A DNA stretch of 64,000 bases from Haloechinothrix aidingensis (GTDB taxonomy: Bacteria; Actinomycetota; Actinomycetes; Mycobacteriales; Pseudonocardiaceae). Where the stretch lies: assembly GCF_013450155.1 (NCBI RefSeq), contig NZ_JACCKD010000001.1:124001-188000 (forward strand). The letters run 5' to 3'. Position 1 is the first letter of the stretch. Each line of letters begins with the position of its first letter. The translations under genes were made by a program, and so were the position numbers. A model generated the notes under the pieces. It saw only the letters and a list, made by a program, of their open reading frames with translations. It did no database searches and was not told where the DNA came from. Of the stretch, positions 46,184-54,506 are shown one piece after another.

Positions 46184-47056
46184 TCAGCTCTTCTTGTTCG
46201 TGCTGGACTGCTGATCCTGGTCGGCGCTGCGCTGCTGCGGCGTCTTGCTGCCCGAGCCACCTCCCGAGGAGGATGCGCTCGGGGTCGAGGATCCTGTGGA
46301 TCCGGCCGAGCCGGTCGACGTGGCGTCGGTGCGCGCCTCGGTGGCCGCTGCCGATCCGTCGCCGGAGGCCGCCGATGTGGGCTGCGCCGAACCAGCCGCG
46401 GAGGTCCCGGAGCCACCGGCCGACGCGGTTCCCTGCTCGTCGGCGCGCGGCGGGACAGGAGCGAGTGGCGGTTCCGGCTTGGGGCGCATCGCGTATGCGG
46501 TTCCGGCGGCGACAACGCCGAGGCCGACGACCCATGGCCAACGGCGCTTCGATCCGCCCTTGGCCTGCGCCACGACGGCCTTGGCTTCCTTCTTGGCGAG
46601 CTTGGCCTGCTTCTTGCTGTCCTTGAAGTCCTTCTTGGCCTGCTTCTTCGAAGTACCTGCCTTCTTGGCGGATTTGATCGCGGACTTCTTGTCCTTGCGC
46701 GTGGGCTTTGCCGCGTCGGCCTTCATGGCCTCGGCTTCCTGCATTGCGGCTTCCTTTCGTGCCTTCTCCGCACTGCGTGCGAGGTCCTTGCGCATCTGCT
46801 CGGACTTGCGTTCGAGCTTCTTACGGGCACGCCGACTGGATTTCTTGACCTCGCCACGCGCCGATTCCGCCCCTTCAGCGACTGACTCAGCCACCTGTGC
46901 AGGGCTCATACCGTGCTCGGCAAGCTTTCGCTCAGCGACGACGGCCGCGTTGGACGTCACCTCTGCGCCGGCCTTGCTGGCTTCGGAGGCCCGCTTGCGG
47001 ACCGTGTCGAATCCGCTCTTGACCGACTCACCCATCGAATCTGGGCCCCGAGTCAT
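46184..47056 (-). CDS. Lys/Ala-rich membrane-anchored protein
   Basis: 290-aa low-complexity protein. Residues about 1-170 are Lys/Ala/Arg-rich and helical (VKKSSRRARKKLERKSEQMR, KKQAKLAKKEAKAVVAQAKG). One membrane helix follows (WPWVVGLGVVAAGTAYAM), and then a Ser/Gly/Ala/Thr-rich tail. The basic part could bind nucleic acid or phospholipid; no family recognised. ATG at 47056 with GAGGTG upstream; the frame continues further upstream but does not look like protein. Convergent with the DUF6918 gene and divergent from ppiA. Confidence 0.75.
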   Translation of the reverse strand: MTRGPDSMGESVKSGFDTVRKRASEASKAGAEVTSNAAVVAERKLAEHGMSPAQVAESVAEGAESARGEVKKSSRRARKKLERKSEQMRKDLARSAEKARKEAAMQEAEAMKADAAKPTRKDKKSAIKSAKKAGTSKKQAKKDFKDSKKQAKLAKKEAKAVVAQAKGGSKRRWPWVVGLGVVAAGTAYAMRPKPEPPLAPVPPRADEQGTASAGGSGTSAAGSAQPTSAASGDGSAAATEARTDATSTGSAGSTGSSTPSASSSGGGSGSKTPQQRSADQDQQSSTNKKS

Positions 47057-47226
47057 GGTCTTCACCTCGTCAATCGAATTACAGTGGTGTTGTTCGTCAC
47101 CATACTGCCCCGTTCGTACGTACATCGCCCGCCAGGGGTTGCACGTCGGGTCGGCGGCGAAACGTGCCGGGCGTGCCGTCGGTAGCCCGACTATGAGGCC
47201 ACGATACAAGGTGGCACGATGTTCGG

Positions 47227-47775
47227 GTGACTGAAAGCAATGAATCCCCCGTCGGATCGTCCCTTCAGGCGACACTGCACACCAGCCAAGGCGACATTCG
47301 GCTGTGGTTGTTCAGTGATCACGCCCCGAAGACGGTCGCGAACTTCGTGGAACTGGCCGAGGGCACCAAGGAGTACACACAGCCCAACGCCCGGGGCGAG
47401 ATGACCGGGCCGTTCTATGACGGCAGCGTCTTCCACCGGGTCATCGACGGCTTCATGATCCAGGGCGGTGACCCCACCGGCACCGGTCGTGGCGGCCCCG
47501 GCTACAAGTTCGGCGACGAGTTCCACCCGGAGTTGCAGTTCAACCGGCCGTACCTGCTCGCCATGGCCAATGCCGGTCCGAACAGCAACGGCTCGCAGTT
47601 CTTCATCACGGTCGGCCCCGCGACGCACCTGAACTTCAAGCACTCCATCTTCGGCGAAGTCGCCGACGAGGAGTCGCGCCGGGTGGTCGACTCGATCGCT
47701 ACCAGCCCCACCGGTCCCGCCGACCGGCCGCTGGAGGACATCGTGATCGAGCGGGTGTCGATCGAGCGCGAGTGA
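47227..47775 (+). CDS. ppiA: Peptidyl-prolyl cis-trans isomerase, cyclophilin type
   Basis: 182-aa cyclophilin that speeds proline isomerisation in folding. Signatures [45 protein letters not shown] are complete, with catalytic Arg in FHRV and the Trp site replaced, as in other bacterial cyclophilins. GTG start; no signal peptide, so cytoplasmic. Typical position near rhomboid in actinomycete origins. Confidence 0.95.
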   Translation: MTESNESPVGSSLQATLHTSQGDIRLWLFSDHAPKTVANFVELAEGTKEYTQPNARGEMTGPFYDGSVFHRVIDGFMIQGGDPTGTGRGGPGYKFGDEFHPELQFNRPYLLAMANAGPNSNGSQFFITVGPATHLNFKHSIFGEVADEESRRVVDSIATSPTGPADRPLEDIVIERVSIERE

Positions 47776-47812
47776 GCGCGAAGCCCGCGATGGCGACGAG
47801 GGTGGCTGCGTC

Positions 47813-48730
47813 GTGAGCGAACCCCCACAGAAATCCGATCAGCCGGAGGAACGCGCACCGCGTACCTGCTGGTGGCATCCGGACCGGCGGACCGGCCTGC
47901 GCTGCGCGCGGTGTGAGCGGTCCGCCTGCCCGGACTGCCTGCGCGAGGCCACGGTCGGCTACCAGTGTGTCGACTGCGTCGCAGCCGCGCGCAAGCAGCA
48001 TCAGGCCCAGCGCGCGCGGTACCGCAAGTCCGGCTTCGGCTACCGCACCATCGCGGGCGCGCGCGTACCGAGCCAGCCGCTGGTGACCTACACGCTGATC
48101 GCGCTCAACGTGATCGTCTTCGCTGTCACCGCGGCGCAGGCACAGGATGTGATGCGCAACTTCCAGTCCGAGGTGATGAATCTCGGGGTGCTGGTCCCGC
48201 TGGTCGCCGCCGCGGGCGAGTGGTGGCGAGTGATCACGTCCGGGTTCCTGCACATCGGCCTGTTGCATCTCGCGGTGAACATGTTCGCCCTGTGGATCCT
48301 TGGTAAGGAACTGGAGCGCGTGCTCGGCACCGCCCGCTACCTCGTGCTGTACCTGCTGTCCCTGCTCGGCGGCAGCGTGGCGGTCTTCGCGTTCTCCAGC
48401 CCGGACACTCCCGTGGCCGGGGCGTCCGGGGCCGTGTACGGCGTCCTCGGCGGCATCCTCATCGCGGTGCTGCGGCTGCGGCTCAACCTCACGCCGATCA
48501 TCGCCATCATCGTGCTCAACCTGGCGATCAGTATCGGCGTCAAGCAGATCTCGCTGTTCGGCCACCTCGGTGGGCTGGTGGTCGGAGTCCTGGTGTGCGC
48601 TGCGATGGTCTACGCCCCGTCCCGGCACCGTACCGGGTGGCAGGCAGGCGCGGTGGCGATCATCCTTGCCGCGCTCATCGGGGCATACGCGATCCGGTAC
48701 GCGCAGCTGAGCGCGCTCATCTGGTACTGA
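47813..48730 (+). CDS. Rhomboid family intramembrane serine protease
   Basis: 305-aa protein with an N-terminal zinc-ribbon/B-box-like region (CARCERSACPDCLREATVGYQ CVDC) and a rhomboid domain. The rhomboid nucleophile motif is GASGAVYG, His partner in LFGHLGGLVVG, and the HLAVNMFALWILG motif in the second helix. About six membrane helices. It cleaves membrane proteins within the bilayer; targets unknown. GTG start 37 bp after ppiA. Confidence 0.93.
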   Translation: MSEPPQKSDQPEERAPRTCWWHPDRRTGLRCARCERSACPDCLREATVGYQCVDCVAAARKQHQAQRARYRKSGFGYRTIAGARVPSQPLVTYTLIALNVIVFAVTAAQAQDVMRNFQSEVMNLGVLVPLVAAAGEWWRVITSGFLHIGLLHLAVNMFALWILGKELERVLGTARYLVLYLLSLLGGSVAVFAFSSPDTPVAGASGAVYGVLGGILIAVLRLRLNLTPIIAIIVLNLAISIGVKQISLFGHLGGLVVGVLVCAAMVYAPSRHRTGWQAGAVAIILAALIGAYAIRYAQLSALIWY

Positions 48731-48746
48731 TCAGCGGCAACCCGCG

Positions 48747-48878
48747 TCAGTCCAGGTCGTCATCCTCGTGTCCTGCTGCGTCCGGGTTGTACCAGACCAG
48801 CCGCGAGCTGATCGCCCCGCGCTTGCCCTGCGGCGGCGTTGTCCGCACCTGAGTAGTTCTGCTCACCTCGCTTCGCAT
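48747..48878 (-). CDS. Possible small acidic-tailed protein
   Basis: Candidate 43-aa frame, ending SSRLVWYNPDAAGHEDDDLD, with a charge pattern more protein-like than a random frame. The start (ATG 48878 or GTG 48866) has no good ribosome-binding site. No family recognised. Confidence 0.3.
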   Translation of the reverse strand: MRSEVSRTTQVRTTPPQGKRGAISSRLVWYNPDAAGHEDDDLD

Positions 48879-48942
48879 CTGGCGCGTTGGCGCGCCTCCT
48901 GTGGCATCCTGGGCCTGTTCGGCCCGTGCTGGGGAGGCTGCG

Positions 48943-49260
48943 GTGAGTGACATCGAGGTGTATACCGAGGAGCTGCGCGCGGCGGGCCACGCCACACGCG
49001 AGGCCGCGGAGTCCGTGGCAGGGATCGAGCTGGGTGCCGCGCTGACGGGTGTGAAGTCCGGGTTGCCCGGCTCGCGTGCCGCGTCGGAGTCGAGCGCGCT
49101 GGCGGAGCACTGGGACGGAATCTCGGCAAGGTGCGCCGAACGGCTGGCCGAGCGGGCGGAGAAGCTGGCCGATGCGGCGGACGACTACGACTCCCGTGAG
49201 CGGTCGGCGGCCGAGGATTTCGAGGGGTTGTTGCCGCGCGGCCCGGAGGGCCCGATCTGA
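48943..49260 (+). CDS. WXG/EspC-type small helical protein (putative type VII secretion target)
   Basis: 105-aa two-helix protein (VYTEELRAAGHATREAAESV ... ALAEHWDGISARCAERLAER AEKLADAADDYDSRE), WXG100/DUF2580-like in pattern, with WDG between helices. GTG with GGGGAGG upstream. Stop overlaps the next ATG (TGATG). A type VII partner or chaperone for the next protein is inferred. Confidence 0.75.
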   Translation: MSDIEVYTEELRAAGHATREAAESVAGIELGAALTGVKSGLPGSRAASESSALAEHWDGISARCAERLAERAEKLADAADDYDSRERSAAEDFEGLLPRGPEGPI

Positions 49261-50936
49261 TGGGGGCCTGGTCGGATGTGCTGCGGTGGGATTCCGCCGC
49301 TCTGGAAGGCGTCGGCGACGCGTTGAGTTCCGAACGCAAGGTGCTCGACGGTGTGCTCGGGGACATCGAGGACGGTTCGGTGCCCCGGCAGTGGCGTGGC
49401 GAGGCCGCCGAAGCCGCCCGGAGCTCGCTGCGCGACCGGATCGAGGAACTGGAAGCGCTCAAGACCGACGTCGCCGCGATGATCGCCGAGGTGGACGGGG
49501 CGAGCGAGGCGGTCGCCGCGACGCTCCGCGCCGTCGAGGAGGCCGAGAGCCTGGCCGCATATCACGGCTTCCGGATCACCGAAGCGGGCAACGTGGTCGA
49601 TGAGCGGGTCCAGCTGGAGACCACGCCACAGGATGTGATCGAGACCCGCGCAGCGGTGCAGCAGGAGCTGGTGGATCGGATCGAGCAGATCCTGCGCAGG
49701 GCCGCCGAGATCGACGAGAGTCTCGTCGGCATGATGACGCGGCTGACGTCCGGGGCGACGCTGCCGGGCGCGTACATCGATGAGATGAACGCGGAGGTGT
49801 GGGGCGGTGCCCCGCCGCCGCCGACGAACGGCTCGCCGACGGAGATCGCGGGCTGGTGGGCGACACTCAGCGACGACGAGCGTGAGTGGCTGGTGAACAA
49901 CCGTCCCGAGCGGATCGGCACGATGGACGGCCTGCCCGTCGCGGAGCGCAGTGAGGCGAACATGCTGCGTTTGCCCGCCGAGCGGGAACGGCTGGAGGCC
50001 GAACTCGAAGAGCTGCGCGCGGACGGGCGGGAAAGTGAGATCCACCAGGTGCAGGCCCAGCTCGACTCCATCGAGTCGATCGAGGACATGATGGACGGCG
50101 GCGACCGGAGCCTGATCACGCTGGACCTGGACGGGGAGCGTGCGCGGGCGGCGATCGGCACCGGCGATGTGGACAACGCGGAGAAGGTGTCGGTGTTCAC
50201 CCCCGGTATGAACTCCACCGTGAGCGGGAACATGGAGGACTACGTCCGCGAGATGGAGCAGGTGCAGCGTGAGGCACAGGAGATGCTTCGGGACGACGAG
50301 TTGACTTCCGACCAGGAGGTCGCTTCGGTGGTGTACCTGGACTACGAGCCGCCGAAGACCGTATTCCCGGAGGTGCGGGAAGGGCTCCATCCGGACCGCT
50401 ACGAGGAGGGCGCTCGGCGGTTGGCGCCGTTCCTCGACGGGCTGGCGGCGAACCGGACCGGGGACATCCCGATGCACCTGACCGCGACGGGTCATTCCTA
50501 CGGCAGCCCGACGACAGGGCTCGCCCTGCGGGAGAGTTCGGCGGCGGACGCGGTGGTGTTCCACGGGGCGCCCGGTGTCGGTTCAGCAGCACCGGACGAC
50601 GAGGGCAGGCTCGCCCCCGACACCGGCGAGGAGGTCTGGACGGACAGCGACGAGATGCGGGTCCCGGAGGGCAGTATGTACAACCTGTCCAACGAGGAGG
50701 ACATCATCGCCAACACCGGGTGGCACGGGGTGAACCCGAGCCTGGACAAGCACATCACCGAGCTGTCCACGGACGACGCCGTCGCCGCCGACGGCAGGGA
50801 ACTGCACGCCACCTACGGCCACACCAGCTACGTCGAGGAGCGGGAGCCCACCAGCGAGGAGCTGTCCACCAGTGAGTACAACACCGCCGCCGTCATAGCC
50901 GACAAGACCGACGTTCTCATCGAGCAGCCGCGATGA
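49260..50936 (+). CDS. DUF1023 alpha/beta hydrolase with N-terminal helical domain
   Basis: 558-aa protein. The N-terminal about 260 residues are helical, WXG-like (VLRWDSAALEGVGDALSSER ... RQWRGEAAEAARSSLRDRIE). The C-terminal part is DUF1023, with nucleophile GHSYGS (Ser413) in HLTATGHSYGSPTTGLALRE. Related proteins are T7-secreted hydrolases or effectors. Coupled to the small WXG-like gene upstream and to a lipoprotein downstream (ATGA). Substrate unknown. Confidence 0.85.
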   Translation: MGAWSDVLRWDSAALEGVGDALSSERKVLDGVLGDIEDGSVPRQWRGEAAEAARSSLRDRIEELEALKTDVAAMIAEVDGASEAVAATLRAVEEAESLAAYHGFRITEAGNVVDERVQLETTPQDVIETRAAVQQELVDRIEQILRRAAEIDESLVGMMTRLTSGATLPGAYIDEMNAEVWGGAPPPPTNGSPTEIAGWWATLSDDEREWLVNNRPERIGTMDGLPVAERSEANMLRLPAERERLEAELEELRADGRESEIHQVQAQLDSIESIEDMMDGGDRSLITLDLDGERARAAIGTGDVDNAEKVSVFTPGMNSTVSGNMEDYVREMEQVQREAQEMLRDDELTSDQEVASVVYLDYEPPKTVFPEVREGLHPDRYEEGARRLAPFLDGLAANRTGDIPMHLTATGHSYGSPTTGLALRESSAADAVVFHGAPGVGSAAPDDEGRLAPDTGEEVWTDSDEMRVPEGSMYNLSNEEDIIANTGWHGVNPSLDKHITELSTDDAVAADGRELHATYGHTSYVEEREPTSEELSTSEYNTAAVIADKTDVLIEQPR

Positions 50937-51559
50937 CGAACTCTCTGAGGATACGAACCATCAGATCGCTGGTGGTGTTGGCTGCTGTCGTGGTGTTGGG
51001 GGTGGGGTGTAGTGATGCGTCGGACTATATCGGTGGTCCTGGTGAGCGTGAGGAGCACGACAACATGAGCGCTGAGGAGCAGTTCGAGGAGCTTGCCCAG
51101 CGCCCGGACATCGAGCAGGCCGTGCGGCGTTATGAGGAGGTGCTGTCCGAGATCAGTACCGAGCTTCGGGGATTGACCGATCTTCCGGAGTGGGAGCGCC
51201 TGGAGGGGATGGGCTCTCAACCCGGCTGTAATGCGTTCCCGGATGTCGGTAACTGGGATGCCGAGCGCCGCTTCATGGATACGTGGCATTCTCCGGGGCA
51301 TTTCGCTGAGGAGGAGTGGCCGGTGGTGCGTGATGCGTTGCATCGCATCGCGGGTGAGTATGGTTTCGACACGGTGGTGCAGGACATCTTCCAGGCGGGT
51401 CGCCGGTCGTACAAGCTGGTTGACGATTACGGGGCGCAGTTATCGCTTTCGTATCGGGACAACACGAATCTGAGCGTCATGACGGGGTGTCATTTGCTTG
51501 CGGAGGCGGTTGAGCATGGTGGGCCGCGTCCGCGTCCGACGGAGCGTACTCCTCGGTGA
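50933..51559 (+). CDS. LppA-like lipoprotein, copy 1
   Basis: 208-aa lipoprotein. Signal peptide with lipobox VVVLGVGCSD (lipid-modified Cys). The body has GGPGEREEHDNMSAEEQFEE, a DIEQAVRRYEEVLSEISTEL segment, VRDALHRIAGEYGFDTVVQD, and TGCHLL near the end, a pattern like the LppA family (Mtb LppA/LppB). Starts in ATGA overlap with the hydrolase. Followed directly by copy 2. Confidence 0.82.
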   Translation: MTNSLRIRTIRSLVVLAAVVVLGVGCSDASDYIGGPGEREEHDNMSAEEQFEELAQRPDIEQAVRRYEEVLSEISTELRGLTDLPEWERLEGMGSQPGCNAFPDVGNWDAERRFMDTWHSPGHFAEEEWPVVRDALHRIAGEYGFDTVVQDIFQAGRRSYKLVDDYGAQLSLSYRDNTNLSVMTGCHLLAEAVEHGGPRPRPTERTPR

Positions 51560-52179
51560 CGATGCTGGCGGTGCGTCGGCGTGCGCTGCGCCTACTGGCG
51601 GTGTTGGCTGCTGTCGTGGTGGTGGGGTGTGGTGATGCGTCGGACTATATCGGTGGTCCGGGTGAGCGGGAGGATCGTGACGAGTTGAGTGTTGCGGAGC
51701 AGTTCGACGAGCTTGCGCAGCGCCCGGACATCGAGCAGGCCACCGAGCGCTACGAGGAGATGCTGTCCGAGATCAGTACCGAGCTTCGGGGATTGACCGA
51801 TCTTCCGGAGTGGCAGCGCCTGGAGGGGATGGGCTCTCAACCCGGTTGTAATGCTTTCCCGGATGTCGGCAACTGGGATGCCGAGCGCCGATTCATGGAC
51901 GATTGGTTCTCGCCAGGGCATATCGCTGAGGAGGAGTGGCCGGTGGTGCGTGATGCATTGCATCGCATCGCGGGTGAGTATGGTTTCGACACGGTCGTGC
52001 AGGACATCTTCCAGGCGGATGCACGGTCGTACAAGCTGGTTGACGGTTACGGGGCGCAGTTGTCCTTCGGATACAGAGACAACACCACACTTGACGTCAT
52101 GACGGGGTGTCATCTTCTTCCGGAGGCGCTCGAGCATGGGGGGCCGCGTCCTCGTCCGACGGAGATGACTCCCCGGTGA
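51556..52179 (+). CDS. LppA-like lipoprotein, copy 2
   Basis: 207-aa lipoprotein, lipobox VVVVGCGD. Most residues from SDYIGGPGERE onward equal copy 1, including long identical blocks LRGLTDLPEW, LEGMGSQPGCNAFPDVGNWD and DALHRIAGEYGFDTVVQDIF. GTGA overlap with copy 1. A recent tandem duplication; the two differ mainly at the signal peptide and around 'MDTWHSPGHF' versus 'MDDWFSPGHI'. Confidence 0.82.
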   Translation: MTMLAVRRRALRLLAVLAAVVVVGCGDASDYIGGPGEREDRDELSVAEQFDELAQRPDIEQATERYEEMLSEISTELRGLTDLPEWQRLEGMGSQPGCNAFPDVGNWDAERRFMDDWFSPGHIAEEEWPVVRDALHRIAGEYGFDTVVQDIFQADARSYKLVDGYGAQLSFGYRDNTTLDVMTGCHLLPEALEHGGPRPRPTEMTPR

Positions 52180-52267
52180 CGGGGCGTCCCGAGTAGCGAC
52201 CGAGGCCGCGACGGCAGGACGAGTGCGGGCGGCAGCCAGCGGTGCGTGCGCGTCTCCGGTGCCTCGG

Positions 52268-52774
52268 CTACTCCGTCTGCTGCCGTAGCCGTTCCAAGAC
52301 CTCGTGCGGGTCCGCTCCCAGCTCCAACTCGCCGAGGGCGATGAGCTCGGGGTCGGATCCGGGGTGCTCGTCGGCGATGTCCAGTTCGAGCGTGTCGACG
52401 TCCCGCCCGAGCCTGCGAGTGGTGGCCACGCGGCAGTGCACGCGGTTCCACGGTGTGTAGCGGTGCCCGCTGAGCGTGCGCACGGTGATACCGGAGGCAT
52501 CGGCGGCCAGGCGGGGGCGAACGAGCGCGCCGTACAGGGTGGTCGCGGCGAAGAACACCGTGATCACGCTGAGTAGGAGAGCGCCTGGGGGGTCACCGGT
52601 CGTGCCGAACCAGGCCGCCCCGCCTCCCGCTGCCAGCGTCACTACGCCACACAGGGCGACGAGTCCGGGCTTGGGTCCCCAACGTACTGGCCAGTTATCC
52701 ACACGAACAGGCGACTCGGCCGAGTTATCCACAGGGTTATCCACACTGGGGAGGGTTACATGGGTGTCATTCAC
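52268..52774 (-). CDS. PH domain-containing membrane protein
   Basis: 168-aa protein with two membrane segments (LVALCGVVTLAAGGGAAWFG, LLLSVITVFFAATTLYGALV) and a C-terminal PH-like domain (VRTLSGHRYTPWNRVHCRVA, LELDIADEHPG). It corresponds in position to Mtb Rv0010c. The start GTG at 52774 overlaps the crgA stop. Residues 8-28 include three VDN triplets encoded by DnaA boxes (52695-52745). Function unknown. Confidence 0.85.
   Translation of the reverse strand: MNDTHVTLPSVDNPVDNSAESPVRVDNWPVRWGPKPGLVALCGVVTLAAGGGAAWFGTTGDPPGALLLSVITVFFAATTLYGALVRPRLAADASGITVRTLSGHRYTPWNRVHCRVATTRRLGRDVDTLELDIADEHPGSDPELIALGELELGADPHEVLERLRQQTE
52695..52745. promoter_or_regulatory. Three perfect DnaA boxes in the PH-domain gene
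   Basis: TTATCCACA at 52695-52703, 52725-52733 and 52737-52745, all in the same orientation. They lie in the first 80 bases of the coding region, where the reverse strand encodes Val-Asp-Asn each time. About 39 kb from oriC. Confidence 0.85.
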
Positions 52775-53036
52775 GCCAGCGCATGGTCATCAGCAGCCCG
52801 GTGATCATCAGAGCGAAGCCGATGGCGAAGTTCCAGTTACCGAGGTCGGCCATGAACGGGATCTCGGTACCGGCCAGGTAGTTCACGACCAACCAGATCA
52901 GCCCGAGCAGCATCAGGCCGAACATCACGGCCTTGTACACCGGATGCGTCGGCCCCTGCGCGTGAGCCGTGGCCGACGACCTCCTGTCGGCCGGAGGGGT
53001 GTACGCGGTCTTCTTGCGTACCTTGGACTTGGGCAT
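52767..53036 (-). CDS. crgA: Cell-division protein CrgA
   Basis: 89-aa protein with two membrane helices (KAVMFGLMLLGLIWLVVNYL, NWNFAIGFALMITGLLMTM). N-terminus MPKSKVRKKTAYTPP is the CrgA family opening. CrgA controls Z-ring and septum formation and couples FtsI with PBPA, which is encoded a few genes away. ATG with GAGGAG upstream. Confidence 0.95.
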   Translation of the reverse strand: MPKSKVRKKTAYTPPADRRSSATAHAQGPTHPVYKAVMFGLMLLGLIWLVVNYLAGTEIPFMADLGNWNFAIGFALMITGLLMTMRWRE

Positions 53037-53377
53037 AGCGCTCCTCGTAGTCCTGCTCGTTCACCGGCCGGGCCGCTCACCGCGCTCGGGTCACCGGGCA
53101 CTGCCGGTCACCCGGGTTCGCCGGTCGCCTACCACCCGTACTCGGTCGGCGCAGTCAGCTGTGTCGATCGTTCACGGTTACCCGTGTACCCACCGTAGGA
53201 GGGCACATCTCCACGTTAACGCAATGGTGGATGCACAGGCAGTGGGGTGAGGGCGGGCAACTACTATGTACGCCCAGCAGGCGGCGGCTCCACTCGGTGG
53301 CCGTTGCCTGTGGACGAGTTCGCGGTGACGGGGCAGAAGCCCCAGGGTCACCGGGTCGCGGGTGAGAGGAGTCTGGC
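53037..53377. other. crgA-sortase divergent intergenic region
   Basis: About 341 bp between divergent genes. It must hold two promoters. A TACTAT sequence near 53261 is a possible -10 for the sortase. I see no clear operator, gene or hairpin. Confidence 0.4.
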
Positions 53378-54259
53378 GTGTCCCAGCGCCCAGAACGGGG
53401 CAACGGTGGTCGGCAGGCGACCGGGCACCGCGCCGGGTACCTCGTGATCCGGACAGCCGGGGAGCTGCTGATCACCGCGGGTATCGTGCTGCTGCTGTTC
53501 GTGTTCTACACGCTGTACGTCACCAACTGGACCTCGGCGCAGCTGCAGCGCGAGTCCGAGGAGCGGCTCGAGCAGGCATGGGACGAGCAGGACGGGATGG
53601 ATGTCTCGGCCGAAGCGGGCACCGACAGCACCGATGCCGGCACCGACAGCGCGTTCGCGCGAATCCGGATCCCGGCGTTCGGTCCTGATTACCGGTACAC
53701 GGTCCAGTCCGGCGTCGATGCGGACCATCTGGAGATCGGCCCTGGTCACTACCCGCAGAGCGCGTTGCCCGGCGAGCCGGGCAACTTCGGAGTCGCCGGT
53801 CACCGGATCGGCCGAGGGGCGCCGTTCACCGACCTCGACGAGCTGAGCTCCTGCGATGCGCTGGTGGTGGAGACGGCCACGAACTTCTTCGTCTACCGCG
53901 TGCTGCCGTTCGACGAGGAGATCGACGGCTGGGAGTCGATCCGCCAGCGGCGACCGGAATGCGCCAACGTGCCGACGCTGCGCGAGGCGGGGGACGGCGC
54001 GAACGAGCCGTACGGGGATACGGTGGGTCGGCGCATCGTGACCCCGGACCGCTCCGACGCCGTGGCCCCCGTGCCGTACCGGGAGGTGGATGCGCTGCCC
54101 AGGCTGGAGCAGGCCGCGCTCATCACGCTGACCACGTGCCATCCCCAGTACTCCGACCGGGAGCGGCTCATCGTGCACGGCGTGCTGACCCAGCAGGTTC
54201 CGAAGAGTCAGGTACAGGACGACTACGGGCAGTTGCTCGAACAGCTCGGGGAGGTGTGA
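53378..54259 (+). CDS. Class E sortase
   Basis: 293-aa membrane-anchored transpeptidase. Anchor near residues 24-46 (VIRTAGELLITAGIVLLLFV). The sortase domain has FGVAGHRIGRGAPF with catalytic His, and TLTTCHPQYSDRERLIVHG with catalytic Cys and Arg. Class E sortases sort pilin-like or LPXTG/LAXTG proteins in actinomycetes. GTG with GAGGAG upstream. Coupled to the small membrane gene downstream. Confidence 0.93.
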   Translation: MSQRPERGNGGRQATGHRAGYLVIRTAGELLITAGIVLLLFVFYTLYVTNWTSAQLQRESEERLEQAWDEQDGMDVSAEAGTDSTDAGTDSAFARIRIPAFGPDYRYTVQSGVDADHLEIGPGHYPQSALPGEPGNFGVAGHRIGRGAPFTDLDELSSCDALVVETATNFFVYRVLPFDEEIDGWESIRQRRPECANVPTLREAGDGANEPYGDTVGRRIVTPDRSDAVAPVPYREVDALPRLEQAALITLTTCHPQYSDRERLIVHGVLTQQVPKSQVQDDYGQLLEQLGEV

Positions 54260-54411
54260 TGTACGCGTGGCTGTGGCGGCACCTGCCTGGTCCGCGTCCG
54301 GTGCGCGCGTTGATCGCCCTGGCACTGATCGTGGGCGTGATCGCGCTGTTGATGCTGGTGGTGTTCCCCTGGGCAGAGCCCCTGCTGCCGTTCAACAACG
54401 TCTCCGTGTGA
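54259..54411 (+). CDS. Small conserved membrane protein
   Basis: 50 aa, MYAWLWRHLPGPRPVRALIA then a single helix LALIVGVIALLMLVVFPWAE. TGATG overlap with the sortase stop. Position equals that of Mtb Rv0012, a small membrane protein between crgA/sortase and trpG. Function unknown. Confidence 0.8.
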   Translation: MYAWLWRHLPGPRPVRALIALALIVGVIALLMLVVFPWAEPLLPFNNVSV

Positions 54412-54413
54412 CG

Positions 54414-54455
54414 CATGCGCACGCCGCCGCGTCGCTGATCGGCGGCGTGCGCATG
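54414..54455. terminator. bidirectional terminator
   Basis: Perfect 16-bp stem catgcgcacgccgccg / cggcggcgtgcgcatg with a 10-nt loop, between the small membrane gene and the convergent saccharopine-type gene. Confidence 0.82.
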
Positions 54456-54506
54456 GCAGTTGCTGGCTCTGGCTGACTGTGGCTGGTTGTGGCGTGCCGA
54501 ACGTGG

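Noticed and set aside
52737-52745. Treating the DnaA boxes near crgA as a second replication origin
   Set aside because: No AT-rich unwinding element or replication gene nearby and only three boxes; a titration or regulatory role fits better.
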